A stretch of DNA of 64,000 nucleotides, taken from NCBI RefSeq assembly GCF_011007365.1, contig NZ_WFKM01000001.1, positions 248,001 through 312,000 of the forward strand, written 5' to 3'. Source of the stretch: Sphingobacterium sp. xlx-96 (GTDB taxonomy: Bacteria > Bacteroidota > Bacteroidia > Sphingobacteriales > Sphingobacteriaceae). Each line of letters begins with the position of its first letter. Within the stretch, counting starts at the first letter, position 1. Shown in pieces: positions 33,773 to 42,100 of this stretch. The notes under the pieces were generated by a model. It made no database searches, was not told the DNA's origin, and saw nothing but the letters and a program-made list of their open reading frames with translations. The position numbers were made by a program, and so were the translations under genes.

Positions 33773-34278
33773 TGAGAGCATTGTTAATAACAACAAAAAT
33801 TACTAAGAAGGTAGAAAAATTACTATCATCACCTGTAATAAGACCTTTTGACAATAACATTGAAGTTCAAACAATTGATAATTTAGATGTTAGAACTAAA
33901 AAATATGATATAATCATATTATATAACTTAAAGTTAAAGAATTTTTCTCAGTATAAAAGATTTGAAGATGTGATTGAAACAGAACTAAAACCAACTCTAT
34001 TAGAATCAGAGTACGGTATAATTAATGAGGTAGGTCATCTAGGTGTTTCAATCGCTGATAATGTGCATGTGTTTTTAGATGAGTATATAATTTATAAAAA
34101 AGCAGGCAGAAAGGCTAAGGGTAAAAAAAAAGATGGTGATGAACTATTATTTCTTTTGATGGAACTAATTGAAAAACGTATGATGGATATTAATAATCTT
34201 TCTACAAGGTCAGCATTAACATTATATTCAATACTTTTAGAGTATCAAAAACCTAAATTAAGTGCAACAAAAAATTAA
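33772..34278 (+). CDS. Phage protein with a TerS-like C-terminal part
   Basis: 168 residues. The first 110 are an unknown alpha/beta-like domain ('YDIIILYNLKLKNFSQYKRF', 'VHVFLDEYIIYK'). Then comes 'KKAGRKAKGKKKDGDELL' and a helical end 'TLYSILLEYQKPKLSATKN', which closely matches the TerS gene at 34699 ('VYIDLMNYIKPKLSATKN'). The DNA is also alike there. The gene thus looks like a fusion of an unknown domain to a diverged copy of the small terminase end. Confidence 0.5.
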   Translation: MRALLITTKITKKVEKLLSSPVIRPFDNNIEVQTIDNLDVRTKKYDIIILYNLKLKNFSQYKRFEDVIETELKPTLLESEYGIINEVGHLGVSIADNVHVFLDEYIIYKKAGRKAKGKKKDGDELLFLLMELIEKRMMDINNLSTRSALTLYSILLEYQKPKLSATKN

Positions 34279-34283
34279 ACTAA

Positions 34284-34297
34284 GGGATAGCAAATAA
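34284..34297 (+). repeat. Direct repeat, copy 1, flanking the gene at 34299
   Basis: GGGATAGCAAATAA is identical to 34582-34595. In the second copy it forms the left arm of a terminator and carries the stop codon. Confidence 0.5.
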
Positions 34298-34298
34298 T

Positions 34299-34595
34299 AT
34301 GAATGAACTACAATTAAAAGGGGAATTTGGTGTTTTACAGCCCTTACACGATGTTGGACTATTAAACAATTTTAGATTTAATATTAATTCACAAACATTG
34401 TTTAATGATGTTGATGGGGTATATATACATTTAGATGAATGGAAAACTAAATTGGTACTGATGCCAATTTATAGTAAGTTAGGTGATACAGCAGAAGTAA
34501 GAAAACAAAGGAAAAAAAGGTCACTAGATTTGATAAAAAAAATAAAAAAGGTAATACCATTTAACCGTGATGTTAATTTTTGGGATAGCAAATAA
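34299..34595 (+). CDS. Small phage protein of unknown function
   Basis: 98 residues. 'GEFGVLQPLHDVGLLNNFRFN' looks folded, and the C-terminal part is very basic ('VRKQRKKRSLDLIKKIKKV'), which suggests nucleic-acid binding. The gene sits between two copies of a 14-bp direct repeat, as if it were a cassette inserted before the terminator. It ends the early operon. Confidence 0.5.
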   Translation: MNELQLKGEFGVLQPLHDVGLLNNFRFNINSQTLFNDVDGVYIHLDEWKTKLVLMPIYSKLGDTAEVRKQRKKRSLDLIKKIKKVIPFNRDVNFWDSK

Positions 34596-34611
34596 AGCTA
34601 TCCTTTTTTTT
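34583..34611 (+). terminator. Terminator ending the early operon
   Basis: GGATAGC and GCTATCC pair, with the stop codon in the loop, and eleven T's follow. Confidence 0.85.
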
Positions 34612-34646
34612 TTTGTGTTCTATTTTATAGATGCAATAATGTTGCA

Positions 34647-34657
34647 TTAATATTTAT
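34647..34657 (+). promoter_or_regulatory. Phage promoter-like motif before terS
   Basis: TTAATATTTAT, preceded by a small inverted repeat (TGCAATAATGTTGCA). The ATG is 41 nt downstream, farther than at other sites. Confidence 0.45.
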
Positions 34658-34698
34658 TTGTGGAGAATGCCAATTAAACAACAGGCATAAACAGGGAA

Positions 34699-35052
34699 AT
34701 GGCAGGAAGACAACCACAGAAGGCAAATAAAACAAGTATAAAAAAAGGGGTGAGTGGTAACCCTAAAGGAAGACCAAAAGGAGCGTTAAACAAAACAACA
34801 GCAAGACAGAAAGCCACTATTGAAATGGTCATGGATTCTTTAGCTGAAACAATAATAGAAGATTTAACACAAGTAAATAGTAGTAGGAGATTGCAGGTAT
34901 ATATAGACCTGATGAATTACATTAAACCTAAATTATCAGCAACAAAAAATGAAACTGAAGTAAAACAGGACACTAAAATTGAAGTGGTTTTTAAACCATA
35001 TAAATTAAATAAAGGCACTAATGTAGATGATGCAGAAAGTGATGGTAATTAA
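34699..35052 (+). CDS. Terminase small subunit-like (DUF5681-type) protein
   Basis: 117 residues. 'GVSGNPKGRPKGALNKTTARQKA' is the Gly-Asn-Pro-x-Gly-Arg-Pro signature of DUF5681 proteins, which in phages stand just before the large terminase. The rest is helical ('MVMDSLAETIIEDLTQVNSSRR') and ends charged. The basic start suggests DNA binding at the packaging site. Its stop overlaps the terL start (TAATG), and it is the first gene of the packaging module. Confidence 0.7.
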   Translation: MAGRQPQKANKTSIKKGVSGNPKGRPKGALNKTTARQKATIEMVMDSLAETIIEDLTQVNSSRRLQVYIDLMNYIKPKLSATKNETEVKQDTKIEVVFKPYKLNKGTNVDDAESDGN

Positions 35053-36254
35053 TGCAAATAGTATTACCAATACCACATTCACAAGGTCAACAGGATATAT
35101 TAGATGCACTTGATACACATCAATTTGTAACTCTATTATGTGGTAGAAGATATGGTAAATCTACTATCAGTATGATATGGTTATTATCGGGTATTCTTAA
35201 TGGTGAAGAATGTGCATTTATAGCACCTACATTAGATTATGCAAGGGAATTTTTTGATGAAGTAAGTCAAATATTACCACCTGAATTAGTAGAAATTAAT
35301 AGAAGTCATTACACAATTAAAATACCTGAAACAGGTGGTAAATTAAAATGTTTTTCAGGGGAACCAAATGCAGTAGAAAATGTACGTGGTAAACATTATC
35401 ACAGGGTGGTTGTAGATGAAAGTGCTAACATCCCTAATCTATCTTATGTGTGGAAAAGCATTATAGTCTTTGTCATTGGTGATTATGGTGGTAAGGTGTT
35501 ATTTTGTGGTACACCAAAAGGTAAAGATTTCTTCTTTGAGCTATGTAATAAGCAGTCACCAAATTGGAAACACTTTCATAGAACTACATATAATAATCCT
35601 TTGATTACAAAGGAAATGTTGGAGATAATGAAAGAAGAATCAGGTAGTGATTACAAACAGGAGATGTTAGCAATTGCAGGTGAAAATGTGGATGCAATAG
35701 TTTCTTTGGATGTGATTGAAAGGAACACCATTAAAGAGTATTCAAGCAAACAAACAGTTGTATATGGGTGTGATATTGCATCAAAAAAAGATAGAACTAG
35801 TATTATCGGACTTGATGAAGATGGTAAGATGACTTCACACATTCACCTAATTAAAAATAATTGGTTGGAAATATTGGCAACATTAGAATCACTACCTGAT
35901 AATGTATTAAAAGTTATAGATGGTAGTGGTGGACAGGGAGCATTAGCATTACAATTACTTGCAATAAATAAACCTAATTGGATGGGATTTGAATTTACAG
36001 GTGAAAGTAAACCTAAATTATTCATGGAATTAAGACATGCATTAGTAAAGGATAAATTAAAATTTGATGAATTGGTAGCTTCAGAATTATCAACCTTCAA
36101 TATGACAATCAATCAAAAAAGTAAAAAGATTAGTTTTGATGCAATGTCAGGTATGTTTGATGATACAGTGGATGCTTTAGCTTTAGCATATAAGCACTTA
36201 GAAATGGGTAGAACTGCTACACCTGAAGAATTCTTTAATAGATTCTCATTCTAA
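35052..36254 (+). CDS. terL: Terminase large subunit
   Basis: 400 residues. Walker A 'CGRRYGKST' at 30-38, Walker B 'VVVDES' at 119-124 with Glu123, and the coupling motif 'FCGTPKG' near 151 make up the ATPase. The nuclease domain has Asp241 ('YGCDIASKKDRT') and Asp370/Asp371/Asp374 ('MFDDTVDALALAY'). It powers DNA packaging into the prohead and cuts the concatemer. The length is a little short but complete. The next promoter motif overlaps its stop codon. Confidence 0.92.
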   Translation: MQIVLPIPHSQGQQDILDALDTHQFVTLLCGRRYGKSTISMIWLLSGILNGEECAFIAPTLDYAREFFDEVSQILPPELVEINRSHYTIKIPETGGKLKCFSGEPNAVENVRGKHYHRVVVDESANIPNLSYVWKSIIVFVIGDYGGKVLFCGTPKGKDFFFELCNKQSPNWKHFHRTTYNNPLITKEMLEIMKEESGSDYKQEMLAIAGENVDAIVSLDVIERNTIKEYSSKQTVVYGCDIASKKDRTSIIGLDEDGKMTSHIHLIKNNWLEILATLESLPDNVLKVIDGSGGQGALALQLLAINKPNWMGFEFTGESKPKLFMELRHALVKDKLKFDELVASELSTFNMTINQKSKKISFDAMSGMFDDTVDALALAYKHLEMGRTATPEEFFNRFSF

Positions 36255-36261
36255 TATTTAT
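36251..36261 (+). promoter_or_regulatory. Phage promoter-like motif overlapping the terL stop
   Basis: CTAATATTTAT contains the terL TAA. An AAGGAG ribosome site and the ATG at 36281 follow 19 nt later. Confidence 0.5.
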
Positions 36262-36280
36262 CAGTATAAGGAGATAAATA

Positions 36281-36802
36281 ATGATGGAATTACAAGAAAT
36301 AAAAGAACTACTACCTACTAAATGGAGTGATATTACTTTAGAGAAATATATAGAATTATTTGAAATACTGCCTGATGATGAGGATGTTAATATTATAACA
36401 AAAACTGTTGATGCTTATCTATGGGTGTTTATAGGCAAATCATTAATTGATTTAAAACTATCAACTACTGATGTTATTAATATTGTTAATCAAATATTCA
36501 GTATAGATAAAGATGTGGAATCAATTAATGAAACTGAATTAAAAAACATTAATGAATTAGATTATGAAACCTTTATAACCTTAATAAAGCTTCAGGAGAT
36601 GAACAGTTACAAAGTATTTAATCAAATGATTCAATTAATGTTAAAGGATTCAACATATACTGCTGATGATATTAATAAGTGGTCTATGGCTAAAGTACAA
36701 GGTTTTTTTTTGTCTTTAGAAAAACAATTGATAGAGTATTTACAACATTCAGTGTACTGTTTAAAGATGAAAAAGCAGAATACACAAGTGAATCAATATT
36801 AG
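36281..36802 (+). CDS. Tail-assembly-chaperone-like protein, short form (0 frame)
   Basis: 173 residues, with a real Shine-Dalgarno (AAGGAG). The protein is acidic and helical ('MMELQEIKELLPTKWSDITLEKYIELFEIL'). At 36703-36711 there is a run of nine T's in which the codons read GGT TTT TTT TTG, so the heptamer T TTT TTT is an ideal -1 slippery site. The 0-frame tail after it ('QHSVYCLKMKKQNTQVNQY') is unlike the rest, whereas the -1 frame stays open to 36981. This is the layout of tail chaperone pairs such as lambda gpG/gpGT. The alternative is a sequencing or real indel in the T-run. Confidence 0.6.
   Translation: MMELQEIKELLPTKWSDITLEKYIELFEILPDDEDVNIITKTVDAYLWVFIGKSLIDLKLSTTDVINIVNQIFSIDKDVESINETELKNINELDYETFITLIKLQEMNSYKVFNQMIQLMLKDSTYTADDINKWSMAKVQGFFLSLEKQLIEYLQHSVYCLKMKKQNTQVNQY
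36703..36709 (+). promoter_or_regulatory. Candidate -1 ribosomal frameshift site
   Basis: T TTT TTT in register with the upstream frame. A slip after codon 143 joins the -1 frame starting 'FVFRKTIDRVFTTF'. Confidence 0.55.
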
Positions 36803-36981
36803 ATGAAAATAGTAGACTAATAAAAGAACAGTTCAATAAGATGTGGGGATGGCATGAGATGTTAAATAACGTGTGTGATTATATGAAAATTAATATGTTG
36901 GAAGGTATGAAACAACCTGTTACAACTATTTTTATGTACGGTACATTATTAAAACAAAAGATTGAAATTATTAAAAAATAA
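36709..36981 (+). CDS. -1 frame extension of the tail-chaperone-like gene
   Basis: No good start codon serves this frame near the T-run, yet it encodes 90 protein-like residues ('VLFKDEKAEYTSESILDENSR', then 'FNKMWGWHEMLNNVCDYM', ending 'FMYGTLLKQKIEIIKK') before a TAA at 36979-36981. Joined to the upstream frame it makes a protein of about 233 residues. The next gene begins 1 nt after this stop, as expected if the long form is made. Confidence 0.55.
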   Translation, partial: FVFRKTIDRVFTTFSVLFKDEKAEYTSESILDENSRLIKEQFNKMWGWHEMLNNVCDYMKINMLEGMKQPVTTIFMYGTLLKQKIEIIKK

Positions 36982-36982
36982 C

Positions 36983-37618
36983 ATGGCTAAAAACACAGCT
37001 AAAGGTGCAAGTAAGAAAGCACAAATGAATTCATTAATTGATAATATGGTAGCTAATGCAGGTACTAGCAAAGGTACTTTTACATTCAATCTTAATATTG
37101 TTGAAGCCATTATTGCAGAGTTTATTGAATGGATTAAAACAGATATAAATGCAGTTAGTGAACATGTTGTTACAGGCTCTATTGGTGAATTATCAGTATT
37201 AGTTAATAATATGAATGAATACCAAATTTTGGGTATGGAACATTTGATATATCAAAGTAGAGGTGTAAATGGTACACAGGAAAATCATGGTAGTGTACAT
37301 AGCTATACCAATTTGAAACCACCTTTAGCACCTGTAATAGCATGGATAAAAGAAAAGCAATTGATAACTAGAAACAATGGTAAATTCTTTCAAGACCCTG
37401 TATTTGAAGATATGACAGATGATGACAAAATCAATGCACTTGCAGGTGCTATTAGAATGAGCATCTATAAAAAAGGTTATAAAGGAAAGGGTTATTGGGA
37501 TAAAAACGTTGATAGATTAAAGCAGGAATTAAATACTAGAGTAAAAGCAAATTTAGGTGAACAAATCAAATTCTATATTTTTAACCAATACGGTGATAAT
37601 GTACACAAAAAGAAATAG
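36983..37618 (+). CDS. Virion-associated protein of unknown function
   Basis: 211 residues from the ATG at 36983. A TTG seven codons upstream would overlap the frameshift product. The start is Ala/Lys-rich ('MAKNTAKGASKKAQM'); a middle helical part ('IVEAIIAEFIEWIKTDINAV') and a region 'YKKGYKGKGYWDKNVDRLKQELN' follow. Such a size and place fit a head-tail joining or tail completion protein, but I do not recognise the family. A terminator follows. Confidence 0.5.
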   Translation: MAKNTAKGASKKAQMNSLIDNMVANAGTSKGTFTFNLNIVEAIIAEFIEWIKTDINAVSEHVVTGSIGELSVLVNNMNEYQILGMEHLIYQSRGVNGTQENHGSVHSYTNLKPPLAPVIAWIKEKQLITRNNGKFFQDPVFEDMTDDDKINALAGAIRMSIYKKGYKGKGYWDKNVDRLKQELNTRVKANLGEQIKFYIFNQYGDNVHKKK

Positions 37619-37647
37619 ATATCTTCTTATATAATAGTTGCAACATA

Positions 37648-37684
37648 AACCCCTAAAGGACACCACAGCCAATAGGGGTTTTTT
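37648..37684 (+). terminator. Terminator, long loop
   Basis: AACCCCTA pairs with TAGGGGTT across an 18-nt loop; T's follow. A promoter motif begins 7 nt later. Confidence 0.7.
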
Positions 37685-37690
37685 ATTGGT

Positions 37691-37701
37691 TTAATATTTA
37701 T
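37691..37701 (+). promoter_or_regulatory. Phage promoter-like motif
   Basis: TTAATATTTAT, 22 nt before the ATG at 37724. The T-run of the preceding terminator lies about 15 nt upstream. Confidence 0.5.
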
Positions 37702-37723
37702 GATAAAAGAGAAGATAAAAAAT

Positions 37724-39034
37724 ATGGCTATAACAATAACTAAAGCACCTTATAATGTATCACCTTCAGGTAATTACAGTTTGTTTACTATTAGTAGTAA
37801 CATAACTAATTTAATATACTTTCAGCTGGATGTAATAGAGATAAACAATAACAAAATAATAACAAGTAGTAAATACTTTCCAAGACCAAACAACCCTTCA
37901 GAGGTATCATTTGATTTATCAACTATATTAAAAAACTTGGTAGAAACAGAAGTAAATAATGATAATGCTGTAATAGCATCTGTTGTTGATGGTACATTAG
38001 AATATAGATTAAAAATAACTGAATACATTGCTTCAGGAGCTGATATAATAACGGGTGAAGTATATGATAACTTAAATGATAAATACCTTATATGGGATGC
38101 AGAATTAGATAGGGTACTATTCAATAAATACAATCAATATAGCTTCAATGTAAATGATAATCAACCTATACATTTCTTATCAACTAAACAGCAGATAACA
38201 AAGCAATCAAGTACTTCAGCAGAATTATTATATTTTCTGAACAGCAACAACATAGCAACTAAGGTTAGGATTAATCTATATAAATCAAATGGAGATTTAA
38301 AGGATAGTATTGTTGTACCATTACCTGAAGGGGATTTAATAAGATTGAATGTTTCAGCAAAGATTTTAAATACAATACATGATATTGATTTTAGTGATGT
38401 AGGACATTATAGAGTTGAATTATTAAATGATTTGGATGAAGTTAAAAGTGAAACAAAAGCATATATTTTAGAAAATGCACACTGTAGTTATAAACCTATC
38501 AATATTATATATAAAAATTCATTAGGTGGTTTTGATTCTTGGCAATTCTATAACCCAATTGAAACGGTAAATATTACTAAAACTACTATGAATACTAATG
38601 TATTAAGACCTGATAATAACGGTCAATTGAATGATAATAATAATGGTGTATTGAATAGTGACACTAAGATAATCAACGTCAAAAATAAGAGTACTTTTAA
38701 AGTCTTTAGTGACACTTTGAATGATTATGAATCAATTGCATTAAGAGAGATTTACACATCTTCAGCGGTCTTTGTAGAGCTTCAGGATAACACATTAGTA
38801 CCTATTACAATCAAAGGAAATAGTTATAAGGTACAACAGAAATATACAAATGGAACTAAAGGAATACGGGTTGAATTAGAATTTGAAAGTTTATTTATTC
38901 CTTCAAATTATTCATTGGGTAATGGTGTTGAACTAAGTAGTGCAATGTTATTAACAAATGATTTACCTGTACCTGTTACACCTGCATCAGGTATTATATA
39001 TCACAATAGTAATAATGGTATTCTAACATTATAA
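37724..39034 (+). CDS. Virion structural (tail) protein
   Basis: 436 residues from the ATG at 37724; the frame is open from 37700, but that ATG lies inside the promoter motif. The protein is beta-rich throughout ('ITITKAPYNVSPSGNYSLF', 'DVGHYRVELLNDLDEVKSET') and ends in a repeat of short strands. Its place before the big fibre gene suggests a baseplate or distal tail part. No known family is recognised; related proteins occur in other Bacteroidota phages as far as I recall. Confidence 0.55.
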   Translation: MAITITKAPYNVSPSGNYSLFTISSNITNLIYFQLDVIEINNNKIITSSKYFPRPNNPSEVSFDLSTILKNLVETEVNNDNAVIASVVDGTLEYRLKITEYIASGADIITGEVYDNLNDKYLIWDAELDRVLFNKYNQYSFNVNDNQPIHFLSTKQQITKQSSTSAELLYFLNSNNIATKVRINLYKSNGDLKDSIVVPLPEGDLIRLNVSAKILNTIHDIDFSDVGHYRVELLNDLDEVKSETKAYILENAHCSYKPINIIYKNSLGGFDSWQFYNPIETVNITKTTMNTNVLRPDNNGQLNDNNNGVLNSDTKIINVKNKSTFKVFSDTLNDYESIALREIYTSSAVFVELQDNTLVPITIKGNSYKVQQKYTNGTKGIRVELEFESLFIPSNYSLGNGVELSSAMLLTNDLPVPVTPASGIIYHNSNNGILTL

Positions 39035-39047
39035 ATACACTTCTTAT

Positions 39048-39077
39048 AAAGGGATAATCTAACGGTTATCCCTTTTT
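39048..39077 (+). terminator. Terminator between tail genes
   Basis: AAAGGGATAA and TTATCCCTTT pair and T's follow. Confidence 0.85.
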
Positions 39078-39084
39078 CTACGCC

Positions 39085-39095
39085 TTAATATTTAT
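39085..39095 (+). promoter_or_regulatory. Phage promoter-like motif
   Basis: TTAATATTTAT, 16 nt before the ATG at 39112, with TTTTTC of the terminator 17 nt upstream of TATTTAT. Confidence 0.55.
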
Positions 39096-39111
39096 CTGAA
39101 AGAAGATAAAT

Positions 39112-42100
39112 ATGATTCAGAAAGCAAATATAAATGTAACTGTACTTACAAGGAATGTTACATTAAATCTAGTTGATAAAGAAGCAGGTACATATGGCCA
39201 TATAATAATCCAACAGGATGAAGTAGGTGGACACTTTTTATTGCTTGGTGAAGGTTTAGAAGGTGATGTGCCATTATATGAATTAGCAGGTAAAAGAACA
39301 TTAATACAATGGATAGCATTAGAAGATGTTATACATGTATATAGTGAATTATCACCTAATTATGATTCAAGTTTACCACCTAATGGAGGTGGTACAGTCA
39401 CTGTTGATTTATCAAATTATTACACCAAAACACAAAGTAATGATAGGTATGCACCTATTATTCATAATCATACTATAACATCACTTGATGGTGCTGATTT
39501 GTATTTGCATACACATACCAATAAGGAATATTTAGATACAATAAATCAGAATTTAAATACATCAGCTAGTGTTGTATTTGATGCTGTTAATGCAAATGTT
39601 GGTAATATCAATGTTGTTAATGCTACATATGTAAATGCCACAGATAAAGTGACAACAAAATTATTAGATGCAACAACATCTATAACATCCCCTTTGGGTC
39701 TTATTGATACTATACGTACAACAGAGATATCATCACCAACCTTTGTTCCAGGTTTTACAGGCGAGGGTTTTAAATTAGGTAATGATGCAAATGGTGATTA
39801 TGTGTTGGAGTTAGATAGACTTTCAGTTAGAAAGGATTTTAGTGTTTATGAATTAGTTGTAAATAAAATAAGAGGGACTAATGGTTCACTATGGGTTTCT
39901 GATGCAGTTGAAATAACTGAAGCAGTACCTGAAGGTAGTAACTATAGATGTAGTATTGATACTGATAGTAATACAATGACAGTACCATTTTTGGTAGATG
40001 ATATTGTGAGATGTCAAGTATTTAATGGTACAGGTATGAAATATTATACTGCATTAGTTACTGAAGTTGATTTTGTAAACTCAACATTTGTCTTACAAAT
40101 AATAGAGGGTGCAAGCACACCAAGTGGAAAAGATAATTTAGTTAGAATTGGTAGTACTAGTAATATAAGTAGACAAGGGGCGTTATATTTAACTTCTAGT
40201 GACTCAGGTTCACCTTATTTAGATGTGGTTGATAAAGTAACTTCAGCTAGTTTAGCAGGTAAAATGAAAGTTAGGCTTGGAAAACTAGATGGTATTATTG
40301 ACCCTAATTTTGGTACTCTTTCAGGTTATGGTATTTATGCTGATAATGGTTATTTTAGAGGTAGGTTACAAGTTGTAACAGGTAGTGGTAGTAATGTTTA
40401 TAGTAAAACTGAAACAAATTCATATGTTAATAATACAGCAGGAGGTATATCACAAGGTTATTATAATTTATCAGTTCAGTATACTGATTCTGAGGTAGCT
40501 CAAGCTATTGTTGATGCAAATCAATTCACTACAGATGCAATTAATGCAATTAATATTGGTGGTAGAAATTTATTTTTAGATTCAAAAAAAGAACGTACCG
40601 CAACTAGGTATATTGGTTTAAATGTTGGTGATATATTAACACCACATATAGGTGAAGATATTGTTGTTTCTTTTTATATTAAGGGTACAATAGCTGATAA
40701 TTCAATCTTAGTTTATCCTTATCAAGAGATAGGTGTAACAATTAGTCAACACTATAGTGGTAATGGGATTACAACTGATTGGACACGTATTGTTATAAAA
40801 ACAAAAGTAGTTGATTGGGGTAATCCAACATTTCATAATGGGGTTATTGGTATATATGATGTAGATAATGATAATCAAATTATAACTATTAAAGAAGTTA
40901 AGATTGAATTGGGTGATAAAGTTAGTGAATGGACACCAGCACCTGAAGATATTGAAAATGCGTTAGAGGTTTTTAGAACTGAGACAAATACTAGATTTGA
41001 AGTTGTTGAAACAGGTTTAACTTCTAAAGTGGAACAAACTGATTTTAACGCATTAAATCAAGTTGTTTCTAATCAAACAACATTAATACAGCAGAATGCT
41101 GATGCAATAGCTTTAAGAGCAACTAAAACAGAATTTGATGAATTAACTAACACTGTTGGTGGTATTGAGGGTAGGGTTACTAGTGCTGAAGCTACATTAC
41201 TTATTCAGGCTGATGAAATTGCATCCAAAGTAACTCAAACTGAAGTTGATGTTTCTATAGGGAATATTAAAATAGGAGGTAGAAACTTTATACGTAATTC
41301 AGGTAATTTTAAAAATAAAAATTTTTGGATTACTAATGGCGCAAGTCACGATGTTACCAATGAAGTTACATATAATGGTCAAAATACATTAAAAATATGG
41401 GGTTCTGACCAAGGTGTGTTTAATGCTATTGTTATGCGTGTTAAACAAGATTATGATATAACAGTTACAGCAAATATATTTTCAAGTGTTGATTTTGATG
41501 GTGACCAATATAGTGGTAATGCAATTATACATATACAATGTTGGACAGTGGAAACAGGTGAAACAAATGTACATCAAGAACAAATTTATGAGGCTAATCA
41601 AAAATTATTTGCTAATAAATGGAATATTGTTTATAAAAAATTTAAAACACCTGTAAGCACTAATGATGTTTTTGTACGTATTTACATGTATTCAATACCA
41701 CCTGAATCAATTTATATTGGTGATATAAAATTAGAAGAAGGTAATAAAGCAACAACTTGGTCACCTGCACCTGAAGATATTGATGAACGTGTTACAAGTA
41801 ACACTACTTTAATATCACAAAAGGCTGATAGGATTGAATTAACTGCATTATCAACTACTGTTGATACAATGGGTAATACTGTTGCATCTAATACAGCTCA
41901 AATTGAAATTAATAGTACTGCAATTACATCTAAAGTATCACAATCGGATGTGGATAATAGTATTAATAATATTAAGATTGGTGGAAGGAATTTAGTTAGG
42001 GATTCAAAATCTAGTAGAGGGTATGCATTTCCAATAGCACCTACAGTTTTATTAATACCAAGTAATCAATATACATTTTCCTTTAATGTTGATTCAGGCA

